The notes under the pieces were generated by a model, which did no database searches, was not told where the DNA came from, and saw nothing but the letters and a program-made list of their open reading frames with translations. 64,000 nt of DNA, taken from positions 1-64,000 of the IMG/VR virus record IMGVR_UViG_3300005748_000026; one strand, 5' to 3'. The translations under genes and the position numbers were made by a program. The stretch is from a virus. This document shows, one piece after another, positions 9,642 through 19,871 of the stretch (its first letter is position 1; each line of letters opens with the position of its first letter).

Positions 9642-10381
9642 ATTCCTTGCCTTTTCATTTCTTCGCTATAAGACAATAATTTGTCGTCTCTCATGTTGAT
9701 TCCTAAGAAACCTAATGCCCTAACTAATATCTCATTATAAGCTATCTCAGGAGCATCTATATCTACTGAACCAACCTTATTGTAAACAGGTCTTCCATCT
9801 ACAATATCAAAATTCCATACAGGGGCTTTTGGCTCTCTTAAATATGTAAAGTCTACTTGTGTTGCCTCCTTTGGATAAACGTCTACAAAACCATTGTAAA
9901 AAGTGGCTATGGGGTATTTGTAGCTTGGAGCAACTATGGCACTATCCAATCTTTCAGCTAATTCATCATCAGTTACTATCTTACAGTCTCTAATAGATGC
10001 TTTTATGTCTCCACATTTTTTCTTTCTCTTGTAATAAATTCTTAATGAGCTATGGTGCTTGTATTGGGGTGGTATGTTGCCTAAAATGTCTTTAACATCT
10101 TTTCCATTAGGAAGCTGAAAACTCCCCGAAGTAACTTTTAAGTTAACTCTCTCTTTAAGATAACTAAGCCTATCTATTACCGCTTGAGTAGATTCGTATT
10201 GAACCTTAGACAATTTCATTCCAATTTGATACTCTCTATGATTGTCATACATAGATTCAATCCAAGAGGTTAACGCTCTCTGAACTAACCTATTGAATTT
10301 AGCAGCTGATACATAATTTCCTCTACCATTTTTATTAGAAACATAGTCGAAGAATTGTTTGAAGTCGTTTATGTCTATCAT
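9638..10381 (-). CDS. Ring/connector (head-tail adaptor) protein, 247 aa
   Basis: The N-terminal helices contain an A-K-F-N-R-L-V-Q-R-A-L-T-S-W-I-E segment, followed by a beta-rich region with L-P-x-G-K-D-V and V-D-V-Y-P-K-E-A motifs. The layout agrees with adaptor proteins of this cluster type. It overlaps both neighbours by four bases (ATGA junctions). The role in head-tail joining is inferred from position between capsid and muzzle genes. Confidence 0.5.
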   Translation of the reverse strand: MIDINDFKQFFDYVSNKNGRGNYVSAAKFNRLVQRALTSWIESMYDNHREYQIGMKLSKVQYESTQAVIDRLSYLKERVNLKVTSGSFQLPNGKDVKDILGNIPPQYKHHSSLRIYYKRKKKCGDIKASIRDCKIVTDDELAERLDSAIVAPSYKYPIATFYNGFVDVYPKEATQVDFTYLREPKAPVWNFDIVDGRPVYNKVGSVDIDAPEIAYNEILVRALGFLGINMRDDKLLSYSEEMKRQGI

Positions 10382-11442
10382 AATTCAATCACGTATAATT
10401 TTGCTTGTGTTGCAAATAACTTACTATCTAAATATGCTATAATAGTGTCGTTAGAATTACTCGTAATGTCAGCAATATAAATGTCATTACCCTCAACTAA
10501 CAATTCTTGCTCTAAAGGATAGTTGTCAAACCCATCGTTAGCGTAAACCCTTATCTTATAAGGAGTTAGGTTGTAGATGTTTTCAAAAACTCTATCTCCA
10601 GAAGATGTGTAGCATATTCTTTTCTCTCCAAATAAAGCAGTATGAACCTCAGTCCATGAAGAACCACTCTTAGACGCCACAACAGAATATCCCGCACTAC
10701 CCGTAGCTCCAGTTACAAAAGATACGTAGTCTCCATCATCACTAACAAAAAGAGAACTTGAAGAACCATCAGAAACAGAATAGTCTGGATATATACCATT
10801 ACCAACACTAGGTATTATCTCTGATAAATAATCAAATGTAGCTCCATTAAAAGAGTAAGTCTGTATAGTGTTAGAATCCCTATCAAAAATAGCAACGGTA
10901 TCTCCACCATCATAAGAACATGAAACCCCCATTTGTGTAGAAGCAGGTAATGTTGCTACAGTTATAGGAGTAGGGTTTAATGTATCTGTTCCGTAATTGT
11001 ATGAGTAAAATACCACATCATTACCAACCTTAGAGGCTATGTAATACAAGCTGCCACTCTTGAATATAGCAGGCTCTTTTATCAAACCACTAGAAGTTAT
11101 GGACTCTGTAGATACAGAATATGTTGACCCATCTTTCCTCCAAATGTAGATGTTAGAAAACTTATCTACTACTAGAATTACATTTCCATCTCTTGAAGCC
11201 TTTATGTGCAATCCAAACATATCTCCTGACGTTGGATGTGCATAGCTATATATAGAAGTTATACTCCCACTATTATACCCTAAAACTCTAAAACCTCCTG
11301 CCGAAGAATTTTCAAATGGAGAACTTGCAAATATAGTAGAACCATCAGCAGTCATCTCTATTGATGTCATTCCTTCCGCAAAAGAGTCGTCATTAACCTT
11401 CTTCCCTAGAAGAAACCAATATTGTTGTAAAGCAGGTATCAT
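10378..11442 (-). CDS. Beta-propeller-like virion protein, 354 aa
   Basis: The sequence has repeating blades of about 45-50 residues containing S-x-D-G/x-x-I/V-x-V patterns (for example ADGSTIFAS, SRDGNVILV, SDDGDYVSF), typical of beta-propellers. It follows two large fibre genes and may be a receptor-binding or fibre-capping module. It overlaps the downstream adaptor gene by four bases. Specific ligand unknown. Confidence 0.5.
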   Translation of the reverse strand: MIPALQQYWFLLGKKVNDDSFAEGMTSIEMTADGSTIFASSPFENSSAGGFRVLGYNSGSITSIYSYAHPTSGDMFGLHIKASRDGNVILVVDKFSNIYIWRKDGSTYSVSTESITSSGLIKEPAIFKSGSLYYIASKVGNDVVFYSYNYGTDTLNPTPITVATLPASTQMGVSCSYDGGDTVAIFDRDSNTIQTYSFNGATFDYLSEIIPSVGNGIYPDYSVSDGSSSSLFVSDDGDYVSFVTGATGSAGYSVVASKSGSSWTEVHTALFGEKRICYTSSGDRVFENIYNLTPYKIRVYANDGFDNYPLEQELLVEGNDIYIADITSNSNDTIIAYLDSKLFATQAKLYVIEL

Positions 11443-11445
11443 ATA

Positions 11446-13134
11446 TTATGCAAAGTTTTCTCCGATTGTCCAATAGTAAGTTGCTCCAAATCTTGTTACT
11501 CCCAATACCCAAGTCTCACCGTCTGGAATTGTAACCGTATCTCCACCCCCATTAATGCTTACAGAAGTTGCAGGTAACTGAACCTCTACAGGCTGACCCG
11601 AAGCAGTTACTTTGTAAAGACCTGTTCTACCATCAGATAAATCGTTAATAGATAGGTTGAAATCTCCTGTGGCAGTTGTTTGAGCTTGATACCCGTTTAA
11701 ATAATTCCAAGTTATATTAGCAGAATATCCTATCGACTGAGTATCTTGGTATATCTGCTCATTCTCAATATGGAATGTTTCACTATCTCTAGCTACTTTA
11801 ACTCTTCCACCTTCACCTACAGGCTCAAAGAAAACAACAGCGTTACCTCCTACTGTAGTAGATGCTATAGCGTCAGCATTGGATATTCCATTTGCTTGTA
11901 AAGAGAATAAGTATGATTGAATACCTAAGTGAGTTCCAAATTCTGCAATAGTAATCCTTTCTGTTACATTCGTAATGTCAGTAGTTTGAAATATTATAGC
12001 GTTCTCTTGAACTTGAATTAAACTCGTATTAGTAGTAGTAGAAAATATAGAAGCAGTACCTCCCGAAATATCCACACCTAATTCAAGGTTTCCATTTGTA
12101 GGATTGATTATAGCAGGACTAGCTTGACTACCTGTAATAACATCTCCATCAGATACTATCATATCAGTACCTCCTGTAGTGTTTCCTAAAACAAGTGTTT
12201 GCGCTAAGGTTTCTCCTCCACCTCCACCACTAATAGCAGAACCATCAATGGTTATAGTGTCTGTAGCAGGTGTGGCGGTTACGACTATTCCTCCTGTTCC
12301 TGTGAATGTTAATGTGTCTGTAAGGCTATCTGCCACAACATCATTAGAACCATCAGTAACAGTTTGAAATTTATATCCTTGCGCTCCCTCAAGTACATCT
12401 ATCCTTGTATCTAAGTTAGTAATGTCTCCATTAATAGTAGTTACATCACCACTTTGGTCATACCCACTTAAATCTACGTTAAATGTAGCAGGAGCATCAG
12501 TTTCTAAGGTTAATGTATCTCCAGTTAAGTTGAATTGAGTTACATTATCTCCTACACCACCCGTATTTATTGCGTTCTCTAAATCAATAATCCTAAGTTC
12601 GTGGTCGTTAATTACTGTATCGTAATTGTACTTTGATAGGTTTACAGTTTGACTTGGCTTATTCAGCACACCAAGTATTAAGGAATCTCCAGATAAAGTA
12701 GCACTATTTAAGTAGCTATCATTCCCTATACTTCCCTCTAATACAGTAACTCTAGCATCAATATCATTTAGCTCTGTAGTGAGGTCTAAATCATCAATAT
12801 CTATATCATAAGTAGCAGTAGAAGTTACTAATCTTATGGTGTTGCCTGTTCTAAAGAAATTGGTAACTACAGATAGTCCATTCCCAACTTCATCAACCAA
12901 GTCAGTAGCAGTAATGTACTTAACAACATCATTGCTATCAACAACAACTATTTTATCTGAAACACTACCTACTCCTACGTTGGCAATCTTTAAAGATGTC
13001 TTGTTTAGAGAAAGTGGACTAAAACCACCATCCCCATCCATAACTCTCTTAAAAGAAGTTGTTAAACCCGTGTCTCCCTCAAGCTGAATCAATGATTCGT
13101 ATGAGAACTTTATCTTGTTTCCTGTTAGTGGCAT
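11446..13134 (-). CDS. Fibre protein, 562 aa
   Basis: The protein is Thr/Ser/Gly/Asn rich with many beta-strand repeats and no catalytic motifs, the usual look of phage fibres. It shares phrases such as DTxTxDG and TLVLGNTTG with the 907-residue fibre just upstream, so the two are probably related modules. A poly-Gly stretch near residue 300 may be a hinge. It may be a head or tail fibre, and host recognition is inference. Confidence 0.55.
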   Translation of the reverse strand: MPLTGNKIKFSYESLIQLEGDTGLTTSFKRVMDGDGGFSPLSLNKTSLKIANVGVGSVSDKIVVVDSNDVVKYITATDLVDEVGNGLSVVTNFFRTGNTIRLVTSTATYDIDIDDLDLTTELNDIDARVTVLEGSIGNDSYLNSATLSGDSLILGVLNKPSQTVNLSKYNYDTVINDHELRIIDLENAINTGGVGDNVTQFNLTGDTLTLETDAPATFNVDLSGYDQSGDVTTINGDITNLDTRIDVLEGAQGYKFQTVTDGSNDVVADSLTDTLTFTGTGGIVVTATPATDTITIDGSAISGGGGGETLAQTLVLGNTTGGTDMIVSDGDVITGSQASPAIINPTNGNLELGVDISGGTASIFSTTTNTSLIQVQENAIIFQTTDITNVTERITIAEFGTHLGIQSYLFSLQANGISNADAIASTTVGGNAVVFFEPVGEGGRVKVARDSETFHIENEQIYQDTQSIGYSANITWNYLNGYQAQTTATGDFNLSINDLSDGRTGLYKVTASGQPVEVQLPATSVSINGGGDTVTIPDGETWVLGVTRFGATYYWTIGENFA

Positions 13135-13135
13135 A

Positions 13136-15859
13136 TTACGCTATTTTAACCCAACCGCTTGTCGCGCCTTTGTAATAATATAAATCTGTTTCGCTTCCGT
13201 TTATTAATGACACCATCGTACCATTTCTAGGATTTGTTATGTTACCTAAATTTGCAGTTAATGGTGTACCAAAACCTTTATCAGCATTGTCTATGAAAAC
13301 ACCTAATCCATTAACAGTTAACTTCGCTGTATCTGTATTGTCTAATGGGTTAGTGTATAACAACTCCACACCATCAGATGAAGTAGCTTTAACAGCCCCA
13401 TCAATAGCTTGTAAGTTGATGTCATAAGTTATTTTTGGAGTTCCGAATAAGTTTATTGTTTCCTTATTAAAGTAAATCCTAGCCTTATCTTCTTCGTCAT
13501 TTATTCTTGTTGAAGAGTAATTACTTCCTCCCCCTCCAATTCCTGCACTTAAAACTATGTTGTTAAGACCTGTAGTGTTACCTGCATCTAATACATCTGA
13601 CAATGTAGGATTTGCTAATGTCTCTGTGTGTGAACCTAAATCTGTATTGATTGTTAAATCCTTAGTAACAGGGTCAAATACTAAACTTGTAATAGTATCA
13701 CCACCAGACAATCCACCACCTGCTGTAGAGTTAATTGTAACCTCTCTTACTCCACCTATAATGTTTTCTGTAATGGTTACGTTTGTTCCTTCTATAAAAG
13801 TAATTGGAACTACATCATCCTCTGTAGCAAACTTCTTCTTTGTTCCAGAAATGTTACCATAATAAGCGTCATCAGTTGAATCGTAAACTATCCATCCATT
13901 TCTAGCTACTGAAATAGTAGATGAATCTGTAGCTAAAGGCAAATACAATGGCTTGTTGATAGCATCAGCGTAAATACCGCTAGCATCACAAGAAATAGAA
14001 ACCTCTGTATTGGTGTCTTTTTGCCTCAATACTGCACCATTGTTAGAACTTAAAAGTAACGCTCCATTATCGGCTAATATGTTTACAACATTACTTCTTA
14101 CTGTTGCAGCAATGTAATTGAAACCTGTTCCTGCAATAATTCTGTCTTCAAAGAATATTTGACCTTTATTCTCGTTACCCTTTAAAACAATCTTATTTGT
14201 AGATATGTTTTTATCGTCATTTGAAGGAGATAACGCAATGTAATTATCAGTTACATCATTTCCAGAATCTAATACTTCATTTAATGTTTGAGAGAAACTT
14301 GTTCCGCTAATAATGCTTGAAACATAGCTTTCGGTTGCAAATGGACTCCATGATGTAGAATATCCATAAAACTTTCCACTATCACTCTCAAATCCAATAG
14401 AACCATCTTCGGGTGTGGTGGCTTGAGATACGTTTGTGTATAAAGGAATCCTAAACACACCTCCATCAGCACCATTCTCTAACTTAATACTTGAGTCAGA
14501 GTTATCAACTATAAGGTGATTGTTAGCACTAAACTTCCCGTCAACAAATGTAAGTGCAGATTTTAATGTTAGAACCGAACTTGCCACACCAAGATTTCCA
14601 AACTCATTAAAACCTATATGTGCAAGACCTGTCTTACTCTTTATCTTGTTAGAATCACCAATAAGGTTGTCTAAAATGATATTTCTACCATTTGTCTTGT
14701 TTCCTACATCTAAAACTGTACTTAATGAAAGTCCTAAAACATCCACAGTATAAGTCTTCTTACCTCCTACAATGCTCTCAGTAACATTTACATTAGCTCC
14801 TGCCAAGACTTCTACATCTTTCAAAGAGTTAATCTTGTTTACTAATGTGCTTGCTACATTGAATTGGTAAGTTCTAATTCCTCCCAATTCTGTTTCTGTA
14901 ACAGATATTGTTGGAGTATTAGTAACATTGAAAGTATCACCAGATACCCCCGAACCTGTAACTAAAAACATTCCCTCAGTCTTAACGTCTGGAATATGAA
15001 TTTTAGATACCTGCTTTACTTTAATTAAAATATCTTTAACAGCAGAATAGTCTCCACAATCTTGAGCTAACTCCGCTTCTTGAGCTAATGAAGCTACTAA
15101 TAGATAGTCAAATAAGAACTTATTAGCAGTCGTTTGATTCCTGTGGTATAAATCATCAAACTCTTCTCTTTTTCGCTTTAAATAGCAATATATAGTGCAT
15201 AAGGCATCATGGCAGAAAACATCTTCCAAACCAAATGTCTCAATCTCATCTATTACACACCAATCTACAAAGTCATAAGTTAAGTTAGATAACAACTCAA
15301 ATCTATGCCTTGCCCCATCCTTATTCTCTGCATAAAATACAGAAGTGTTAAGAACCTCAGTAGAAACTATGATTGAATCATCACTTGTTCCAGATGGATA
15401 GTGTAGTGTATGAGTTCTTACAATCTCAGGCAACACACCACCAACCAAATAATTAGTAGTATCTTTCGATACCAACAATGGCTTAGAACAATCGTAGTCT
15501 GTACTTAAAGTAGCTGTTGGAGATTTATAGTTGTACTTAATCTCTTTTACTATTGAAGTAACATTTAAGTCAACATCAACAAAGCTGTAGTATATCTGAT
15601 ATGTACCACACTCTACCTCTCCACCATTAATAGTAGGGATAGGAATTGTTGTGCTTGCTGTGTCTCCTGTAGAAAATACAAAGTCTGGACTTCCACTCGT
15701 TACAGGATTCTCATATAGTACAATACCACTTGGAGAAATGACTTTTGTTAAATACCCCGTTGAAGAGGACTTATCTATATTTGGGTCTAAATTGGATATG
15801 TCTTCAAATTCCAAGAAACCCGAAACAAGATTGAATATGGTTTTTACGTTTAAACCCAT
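13136..15859 (-). CDS. Large fibre protein, 907 aa
   Basis: An N-terminal part (about 1-290) with Cys residues and mixed composition probably attaches to the virion. Residues 290-907 are fibre-like, with a repeated V-T-E/I-T-E-x-x-x-G-G-x-x-T/V unit and repeated L-S-x-V-L-D-x-G-N units. It has its own -7 box and follows a hairpin terminator, so it starts a transcription unit. In crAss-like phages fibres near the capsid gene are often head fibres, so head or tail location is open. Confidence 0.55.
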   Translation of the reverse strand: MGLNVKTIFNLVSGFLEFEDISNLDPNIDKSSSTGYLTKVISPSGIVLYENPVTSGSPDFVFSTGDTASTTIPIPTINGGEVECGTYQIYYSFVDVDLNVTSIVKEIKYNYKSPTATLSTDYDCSKPLLVSKDTTNYLVGGVLPEIVRTHTLHYPSGTSDDSIIVSTEVLNTSVFYAENKDGARHRFELLSNLTYDFVDWCVIDEIETFGLEDVFCHDALCTIYCYLKRKREEFDDLYHRNQTTANKFLFDYLLVASLAQEAELAQDCGDYSAVKDILIKVKQVSKIHIPDVKTEGMFLVTGSGVSGDTFNVTNTPTISVTETELGGIRTYQFNVASTLVNKINSLKDVEVLAGANVNVTESIVGGKKTYTVDVLGLSLSTVLDVGNKTNGRNIILDNLIGDSNKIKSKTGLAHIGFNEFGNLGVASSVLTLKSALTFVDGKFSANNHLIVDNSDSSIKLENGADGGVFRIPLYTNVSQATTPEDGSIGFESDSGKFYGYSTSWSPFATESYVSSIISGTSFSQTLNEVLDSGNDVTDNYIALSPSNDDKNISTNKIVLKGNENKGQIFFEDRIIAGTGFNYIAATVRSNVVNILADNGALLLSSNNGAVLRQKDTNTEVSISCDASGIYADAINKPLYLPLATDSSTISVARNGWIVYDSTDDAYYGNISGTKKKFATEDDVVPITFIEGTNVTITENIIGGVREVTINSTAGGGLSGGDTITSLVFDPVTKDLTINTDLGSHTETLANPTLSDVLDAGNTTGLNNIVLSAGIGGGGSNYSSTRINDEEDKARIYFNKETINLFGTPKITYDINLQAIDGAVKATSSDGVELLYTNPLDNTDTAKLTVNGLGVFIDNADKGFGTPLTANLGNITNPRNGTMVSLINGSETDLYYYKGATSGWVKIA

Positions 15860-15877
15860 TTTTTATAGTGCTTTTCA

Positions 15878-15885
15878 CAAAGATA
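15878..15885 (-). promoter_or_regulatory. -7 promoter box (TATCTTTG)
   Basis: The minus-strand TATCTTTG lies 19 bases upstream of the 907-aa fibre gene and directly downstream of a terminator. The stop-then-start layout supports a real promoter. Confidence 0.55.
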
Positions 15886-15925
15886 ATAAAAAGAAAGGCA
15901 GTAAACTATATGTAAACTGCCTTTC
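15882..15925 (-). terminator. Intrinsic terminator
   Basis: A perfect 10-bp stem, 15893-15902 with 15916-15925, is followed on the minus strand by TTTTTATT. It ends the unit containing the 337-aa gene. The arms are nearly symmetrical, but only the minus strand has the T run. Confidence 0.75.
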
Positions 15926-15950
15926 AAATAACTCAATATTAAGATAGTAA

Positions 15951-16964
15951 CTAACTTTCTACATCAGCTTTGATATATTCAAACAACTGAGAATCCTCGT
16001 AGATTTTATCAATAGCAGCTTCTCTCTTAATAGCTAAAGAAGTATCTCCATATTTATACCATAGAGCATTTTTACTGATAACATTAGATTCTAACGCTTT
16101 ATCAAACACAGCTTCTACCTGCTCTCTTGTAATACCTTCTTCATTGATTTCAATTTTTGGTGTGGCAGATAGGCTATTCAACTTAGCATTAATATCAGCA
16201 TAAGTCTCTTTAACTTGACTGTTTTCGTTAACAAGAGAAGCAAAGTAATCTACAGCATCTTTACCCACAGGAGCAGCTAAAATGTCTTGATTTGTCTCTC
16301 CCCATGCAATACTACGTCTTTGTCTATTGTAAGATAAAATGCCTCTATAAATAGCTTCTCTAAGTACCGCTTTGTAAGCAGTCTCAACCTCATCCATAGC
16401 GTTTAAAAACTTCTTAGGATTAGAAGCAACTATTTTAGATACTCTAAGTTTCAATTCATCCGCTTCTGCCGTCATAGCAAAATTGATTTCAGAATTGTCT
16501 AACGATACCGATAAAACAAACCTTCTTAAAGATTCAAAGTCCATGTTGAGTATCTTATACTCCACACCAAGTTCTTCTTTCTTCTTAGCTACAACCTCAG
16601 CAGATTTCTTACGCTTATCAAATCTTGTGAAAATTGTTCTTGAACCTTTTCTCTTATGCTCATTTTCTTTAACGAAGTTCGTTAAGTCCATGAATCTCTT
16701 TAAAGTGTCATTTTGATGGTCAACCATGAATAGGTTGTTATGAACTCTAAGGTATTTAACATCAGAATCTTTTACATCATCTCCTTGTTCGTCAACAAAA
16801 ATACTTGACTCCCCTGCAATGTATCTGATTTTCTTAGTTACAAACCTACCTTTATTCTTCTCGTCTGGGATTGAAATTACATCAATCGGCTTGAATGATT
16901 CAAAAGCACTATTACTGTTTTTTCTTTTAGACAACACATAGATGTCCTGACCTACTATACTCAT
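15951..16964 (-). CDS. Conserved-looking structural-cluster protein, 337 aa
   Basis: No family recognised. The first 100 residues look beta-rich and the remainder is helical and charged, with a Lys/Glu-rich segment near 125-140. It lies between the major capsid gene and the fibres, flanked on both sides by terminators, so it forms its own unit or receives read-through from the capsid gene. An assembly or capsid-auxiliary role is inference from position. Confidence 0.5.
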   Translation of the reverse strand: MSIVGQDIYVLSKRKNSNSAFESFKPIDVISIPDEKNKGRFVTKKIRYIAGESSIFVDEQGDDVKDSDVKYLRVHNNLFMVDHQNDTLKRFMDLTNFVKENEHKRKGSRTIFTRFDKRKKSAEVVAKKKEELGVEYKILNMDFESLRRFVLSVSLDNSEINFAMTAEADELKLRVSKIVASNPKKFLNAMDEVETAYKAVLREAIYRGILSYNRQRRSIAWGETNQDILAAPVGKDAVDYFASLVNENSQVKETYADINAKLNSLSATPKIEINEEGITREQVEAVFDKALESNVISKNALWYKYGDTSLAIKREAAIDKIYEDSQLFEYIKADVES

Positions 16965-16989
16965 TTTATTTTATTTAATTGATTTTAAG

Positions 16990-17024
16990 AAAAAAATAAG
17001 AGGGAGTGTATTTCAACCCCCTCT
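16990..17024 (-). terminator. Intrinsic terminator after the major capsid gene
   Basis: The minus strand forms AGAGGG paired with CCCTCT followed by TATTTTTTT, ten bases after the capsid stop codon. It may attenuate transcription so that capsid message exceeds that of downstream genes. Confidence 0.7.
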
Positions 17025-17033
17025 ATTATTATG

Positions 17034-18443
17034 TTATGCGTTTGCACTCAAATAGATTGCTCTGTTAAGCGCATAAGTTTGAAGACCACAATGAGAACGG
17101 TATCTGAAACCTTTCTTACCTTCACCAGACTCTAACTTATCGTAGTCAATATAATTAACTACCATTTCGTTTCCTGCTAGGTATCTCAAACGAGCTACAG
17201 GTACATTCTCCCCGTTAGTTGGGTTTACAGAAGTGTCCATTGGTAAAATCATACCCTCGTTTCTGTATCCAAATCCACCTGCACCTAAAGTCTGAATATC
17301 AGAGAAAGCAGGAAGTTTCTTCTTATGGAATACGAAGTCACCAATCTTGAATGAACTGAATCCGAAGTCAATCTTCTTTTGCTCATCCCAATTAAACATT
17401 CCGTAGTTGATTCCACCACCTACAAGACCTGCCTCAGAACGCATCTCTTTGTCAATTAAGTGGTTTAAGTCGTTACCAACCCATAGCATATTCTCTACTG
17501 CTCCCTTTTGAACATCAAGAATCTTAGCAGCCTCTTCTAATTCATCATATCCGAATGAAGCACCACCGTAATTAAGTGTGTTACCTCTACTAAGAATAGC
17601 AGGAATTAAACCTTCTGTTTTAGAAACAGGCTTATCTCCTTGTGCATCTGCATAAGTAGTGTTAGTCAATTTTTGACCTACTAAAAGTTGCAACTCTTTA
17701 TAGTTCAAGAACTTAACATACTCCTCAGCTTCCGCTTTAGAACTCCACATTGGCTTACCATTAACCTCGAACCAAGTCATTGCAGCATCAGCCTCAATAG
17801 TTAATTGGTACTCGTTTTTAATAGTTTGTAATTGACCTTGAATTTGGTCTACACCACTGTCTTGAGATTTTGGATAACCAGAACCTTCTCCTGAAACTCT
17901 ACCGATAATAGCAATCTCTTCTGCTGCTGCGATTGCAGGAATAGCGTCTGTTGCAATTACAGGAATAGCGTTAAATTCACCAGAAGATAATCCATCATCC
18001 ACACCTGATGCTGTTACAATAGCCTCAACGTAGTCTCCATGAGAAACACCGCCATTAAGAATTAAAATAACATCACCTTTGTTTGGAGTAAATGTATCTT
18101 TACTTCCTGTTCCAATGTAAGGATTGTATTGTCCGTAACTAATAGACTCATTGATTCCTGCTCCTACAGTTAAAGTAACCTCAGCACCCGCTAATCCACC
18201 TAGGGTAGTTGCAGTAACTTTAGGCATTAAACGTCTCTTCTCGTAGTGGTAGAACTCAATGTTTGAAGTTTCAGCTTTCGCGTCTACTGCATCTAAAATT
18301 CCGATTAAACGCTCTGTTCCAAATGGAGAAACTAAGGTTGAATCTTTATCTTCTTTAATCGCATCATATGTCGATAAGAAGTTCAAGTCTGTAGGCTGAT
18401 AACCTACTTTACCTGCTTTAAAATAATCTGTGTACGTTGGCAT
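17034..18443 (-). CDS. Major capsid protein, 469 aa
   Basis: The length, position after a scaffold-like gene and downstream of portal and terminase, and composition fit a HK97-fold capsid protein. Features include an N-terminal arm, an Ala/Gly/Val-rich middle and the long helix region around residues 240-330 (spine-helix-like). The N-terminal D-Y-F-K-A-G-K-V-G-Y-Q and C-terminal R-Y-R-S-H-C-G-L-Q segments resemble crAss-like capsid proteins as I recall them. It is followed at once by a terminator. I am fairly sure of the role, less of the family. Confidence 0.7.
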   Translation of the reverse strand: MPTYTDYFKAGKVGYQPTDLNFLSTYDAIKEDKDSTLVSPFGTERLIGILDAVDAKAETSNIEFYHYEKRRLMPKVTATTLGGLAGAEVTLTVGAGINESISYGQYNPYIGTGSKDTFTPNKGDVILILNGGVSHGDYVEAIVTASGVDDGLSSGEFNAIPVIATDAIPAIAAAEEIAIIGRVSGEGSGYPKSQDSGVDQIQGQLQTIKNEYQLTIEADAAMTWFEVNGKPMWSSKAEAEEYVKFLNYKELQLLVGQKLTNTTYADAQGDKPVSKTEGLIPAILSRGNTLNYGGASFGYDELEEAAKILDVQKGAVENMLWVGNDLNHLIDKEMRSEAGLVGGGINYGMFNWDEQKKIDFGFSSFKIGDFVFHKKKLPAFSDIQTLGAGGFGYRNEGMILPMDTSVNPTNGENVPVARLRYLAGNEMVVNYIDYDKLESGEGKKGFRYRSHCGLQTYALNRAIYLSANA

Positions 18444-18462
18444 TTTTCTTTGCTTTTAAAAA

Positions 18463-19566
18463 TTAAAATCTTTTGCCAAGATGACTGATAACACTTCTTG
18501 CTGCATCGCTTCCTTTTGGAGTGCTGTCTGCATTGTTCCCCGTTTTGGAATTGCTGTAATCAATGTTGTTGATGTCCTTAACTTGAGACTCTGCACCTTC
18601 TGACCTAGCTTGAGCTGTCGCTGCACTTATATACTTGTCAAAATGTGTTAGCCTGTGGGCATCTTTAATCATCTTATCAAAATCTACTTTCCCGTCCTTA
18701 ACCCAACCAAATGACTCAAGAACTCTGTCTGGCTCTGATACTAAACTCAAAGAGTCTTTAACATCTTCACCATCTATTTTAAACTTAAACTCCTTGCCTT
18801 CTCCATAGGTTACAACGTCTTCGCCTACGTTCTTAGCTTTGGTGTTTAATTCTTTTTGGTATTCTGTCCAATCAAACTTTTGAGGTGTGGCTTCTTGCTT
18901 TGCTTGTGGAGTAGATAATTCTACCATCTTCTCCTCTCTAACTTTCGTTAATTCAGCTCTTGCTTTTCTTTCTAGCCTTCCCCATTCTATCTTTAACGAT
19001 TTTAGCTTCCTTTCAGTTAGCTCACCGTTTTCAATTAATTCATCAGCTCTTTCTTCGCTAAATACAGCTTCGTACTTATCTAAATCGAAGTCTATTTCTT
19101 CATCAGTAGTTTCAGGGTCTATATGCCTCCAATAAGCATCTACAACATCTATAGCGTTCATTGTGCTATAGTCCACACCACTTAATTTAATATACTCCTG
19201 TAAGTCTGTTAAAGAACCATCGTTTAATTTGTCATTAAGCTCCTTTAGCGAAGGATGTATCCCAACTACTTCTTCTGTTGGTTTATCTTCAACTACTTGT
19301 TCCGTAACTTCCTCTACAACTTCTTCCTTAGCTTCTGGTAAAGTTTCCTCCTTATCTGTTGTGGTGTCTTGCTCGACATCTTCACTAACAACCTCAGATT
19401 TTTCTTCAACCACTTCTTCAACTACCTCTTCTTGAGTAGATTCTTTTACTTCTTCAACAACATCTTCCCTAACTTCGTCAGGCTGTTGCTCTTGCTCATT
19501 AGATTCAAAATCTATCCTTTTAAGAGAAGATTGACCTAATGCTTGTTCAAATTCACCTAATGCCAT
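18463..19566 (-). CDS. Putative capsid scaffold protein, 367 aa
   Basis: Residues about 20-105 are extraordinarily rich in Glu and Val (EEVVEEV-type strings). The middle and C-terminus are helical and charged, ending in a small basic tail. An acidic, low-complexity, helical protein immediately upstream of the capsid gene is typical of scaffolds, which guide procapsid assembly and then leave. No protease domain is visible. The function is inferred from composition and position. Confidence 0.55.
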   Translation of the reverse strand: MALGEFEQALGQSSLKRIDFESNEQEQQPDEVREDVVEEVKESTQEEVVEEVVEEKSEVVSEDVEQDTTTDKEETLPEAKEEVVEEVTEQVVEDKPTEEVVGIHPSLKELNDKLNDGSLTDLQEYIKLSGVDYSTMNAIDVVDAYWRHIDPETTDEEIDFDLDKYEAVFSEERADELIENGELTERKLKSLKIEWGRLERKARAELTKVREEKMVELSTPQAKQEATPQKFDWTEYQKELNTKAKNVGEDVVTYGEGKEFKFKIDGEDVKDSLSLVSEPDRVLESFGWVKDGKVDFDKMIKDAHRLTHFDKYISAATAQARSEGAESQVKDINNIDYSNSKTGNNADSTPKGSDAARSVISHLGKRF

Positions 19567-19608
19567 AATAAAATTTTACTTAATTTATATTACACAAAAT
19601 TAAATTAT

Positions 19609-19616
19609 TACATTTG
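19609..19616 (+). promoter_or_regulatory. -7 promoter box (TACATTTG)
   Basis: TACATTTG on the plus strand matches TAnnTTTG. A start near 19623 would leave a leader of about 20 bases before the ATG at 19644. The -33 region is a weak TTA. Confidence 0.5.
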
Positions 19617-19643
19617 GGGCATAATTCTTATATAAGAATAGCT

Positions 19644-19871
19644 ATGGTTAAAAATGAAAGGTATCTAGTTAAGGGAGATGTATTTAGGGAAGCTAGAGAA
19701 AGTAGAGATTTAAGGTATAGAGAGGTGTATTACGATACTGATATATCCACATCTATAATACACAAGATTGAGAACTGTGTCTTTTACAATCCAACAATTA
19801 AAGTCCTACTTGCTTTATGTGACTATTATGAGTTAGATATTAATGATGTTGTTTATCATTTTCGGGAGTGA
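19644..19871 (+). CDS. Small XRE-type helix-turn-helix regulator, 75 aa
   Basis: The protein carries a Cro/C1-type fold: V-F-R-E-A-R-E-S-R-D at helix 1, then D-I-S-T-S-I-I-H-K-I-E-N as the recognition region and L-L-A-L-C-D-Y-Y-E-L-D-I-N-D-V at the end. I prefer the ATG at 19644 over an upstream TTG that overlaps the promoter. It is the only plus-strand gene inside the minus-strand structural arm. It ends convergently inside the 3' end of the phosphoesterase gene (32-base overlap). It could control late transcription. Confidence 0.65.
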   Translation: MVKNERYLVKGDVFREARESRDLRYREVYYDTDISTSIIHKIENCVFYNPTIKVLLALCDYYELDINDVVYHFRE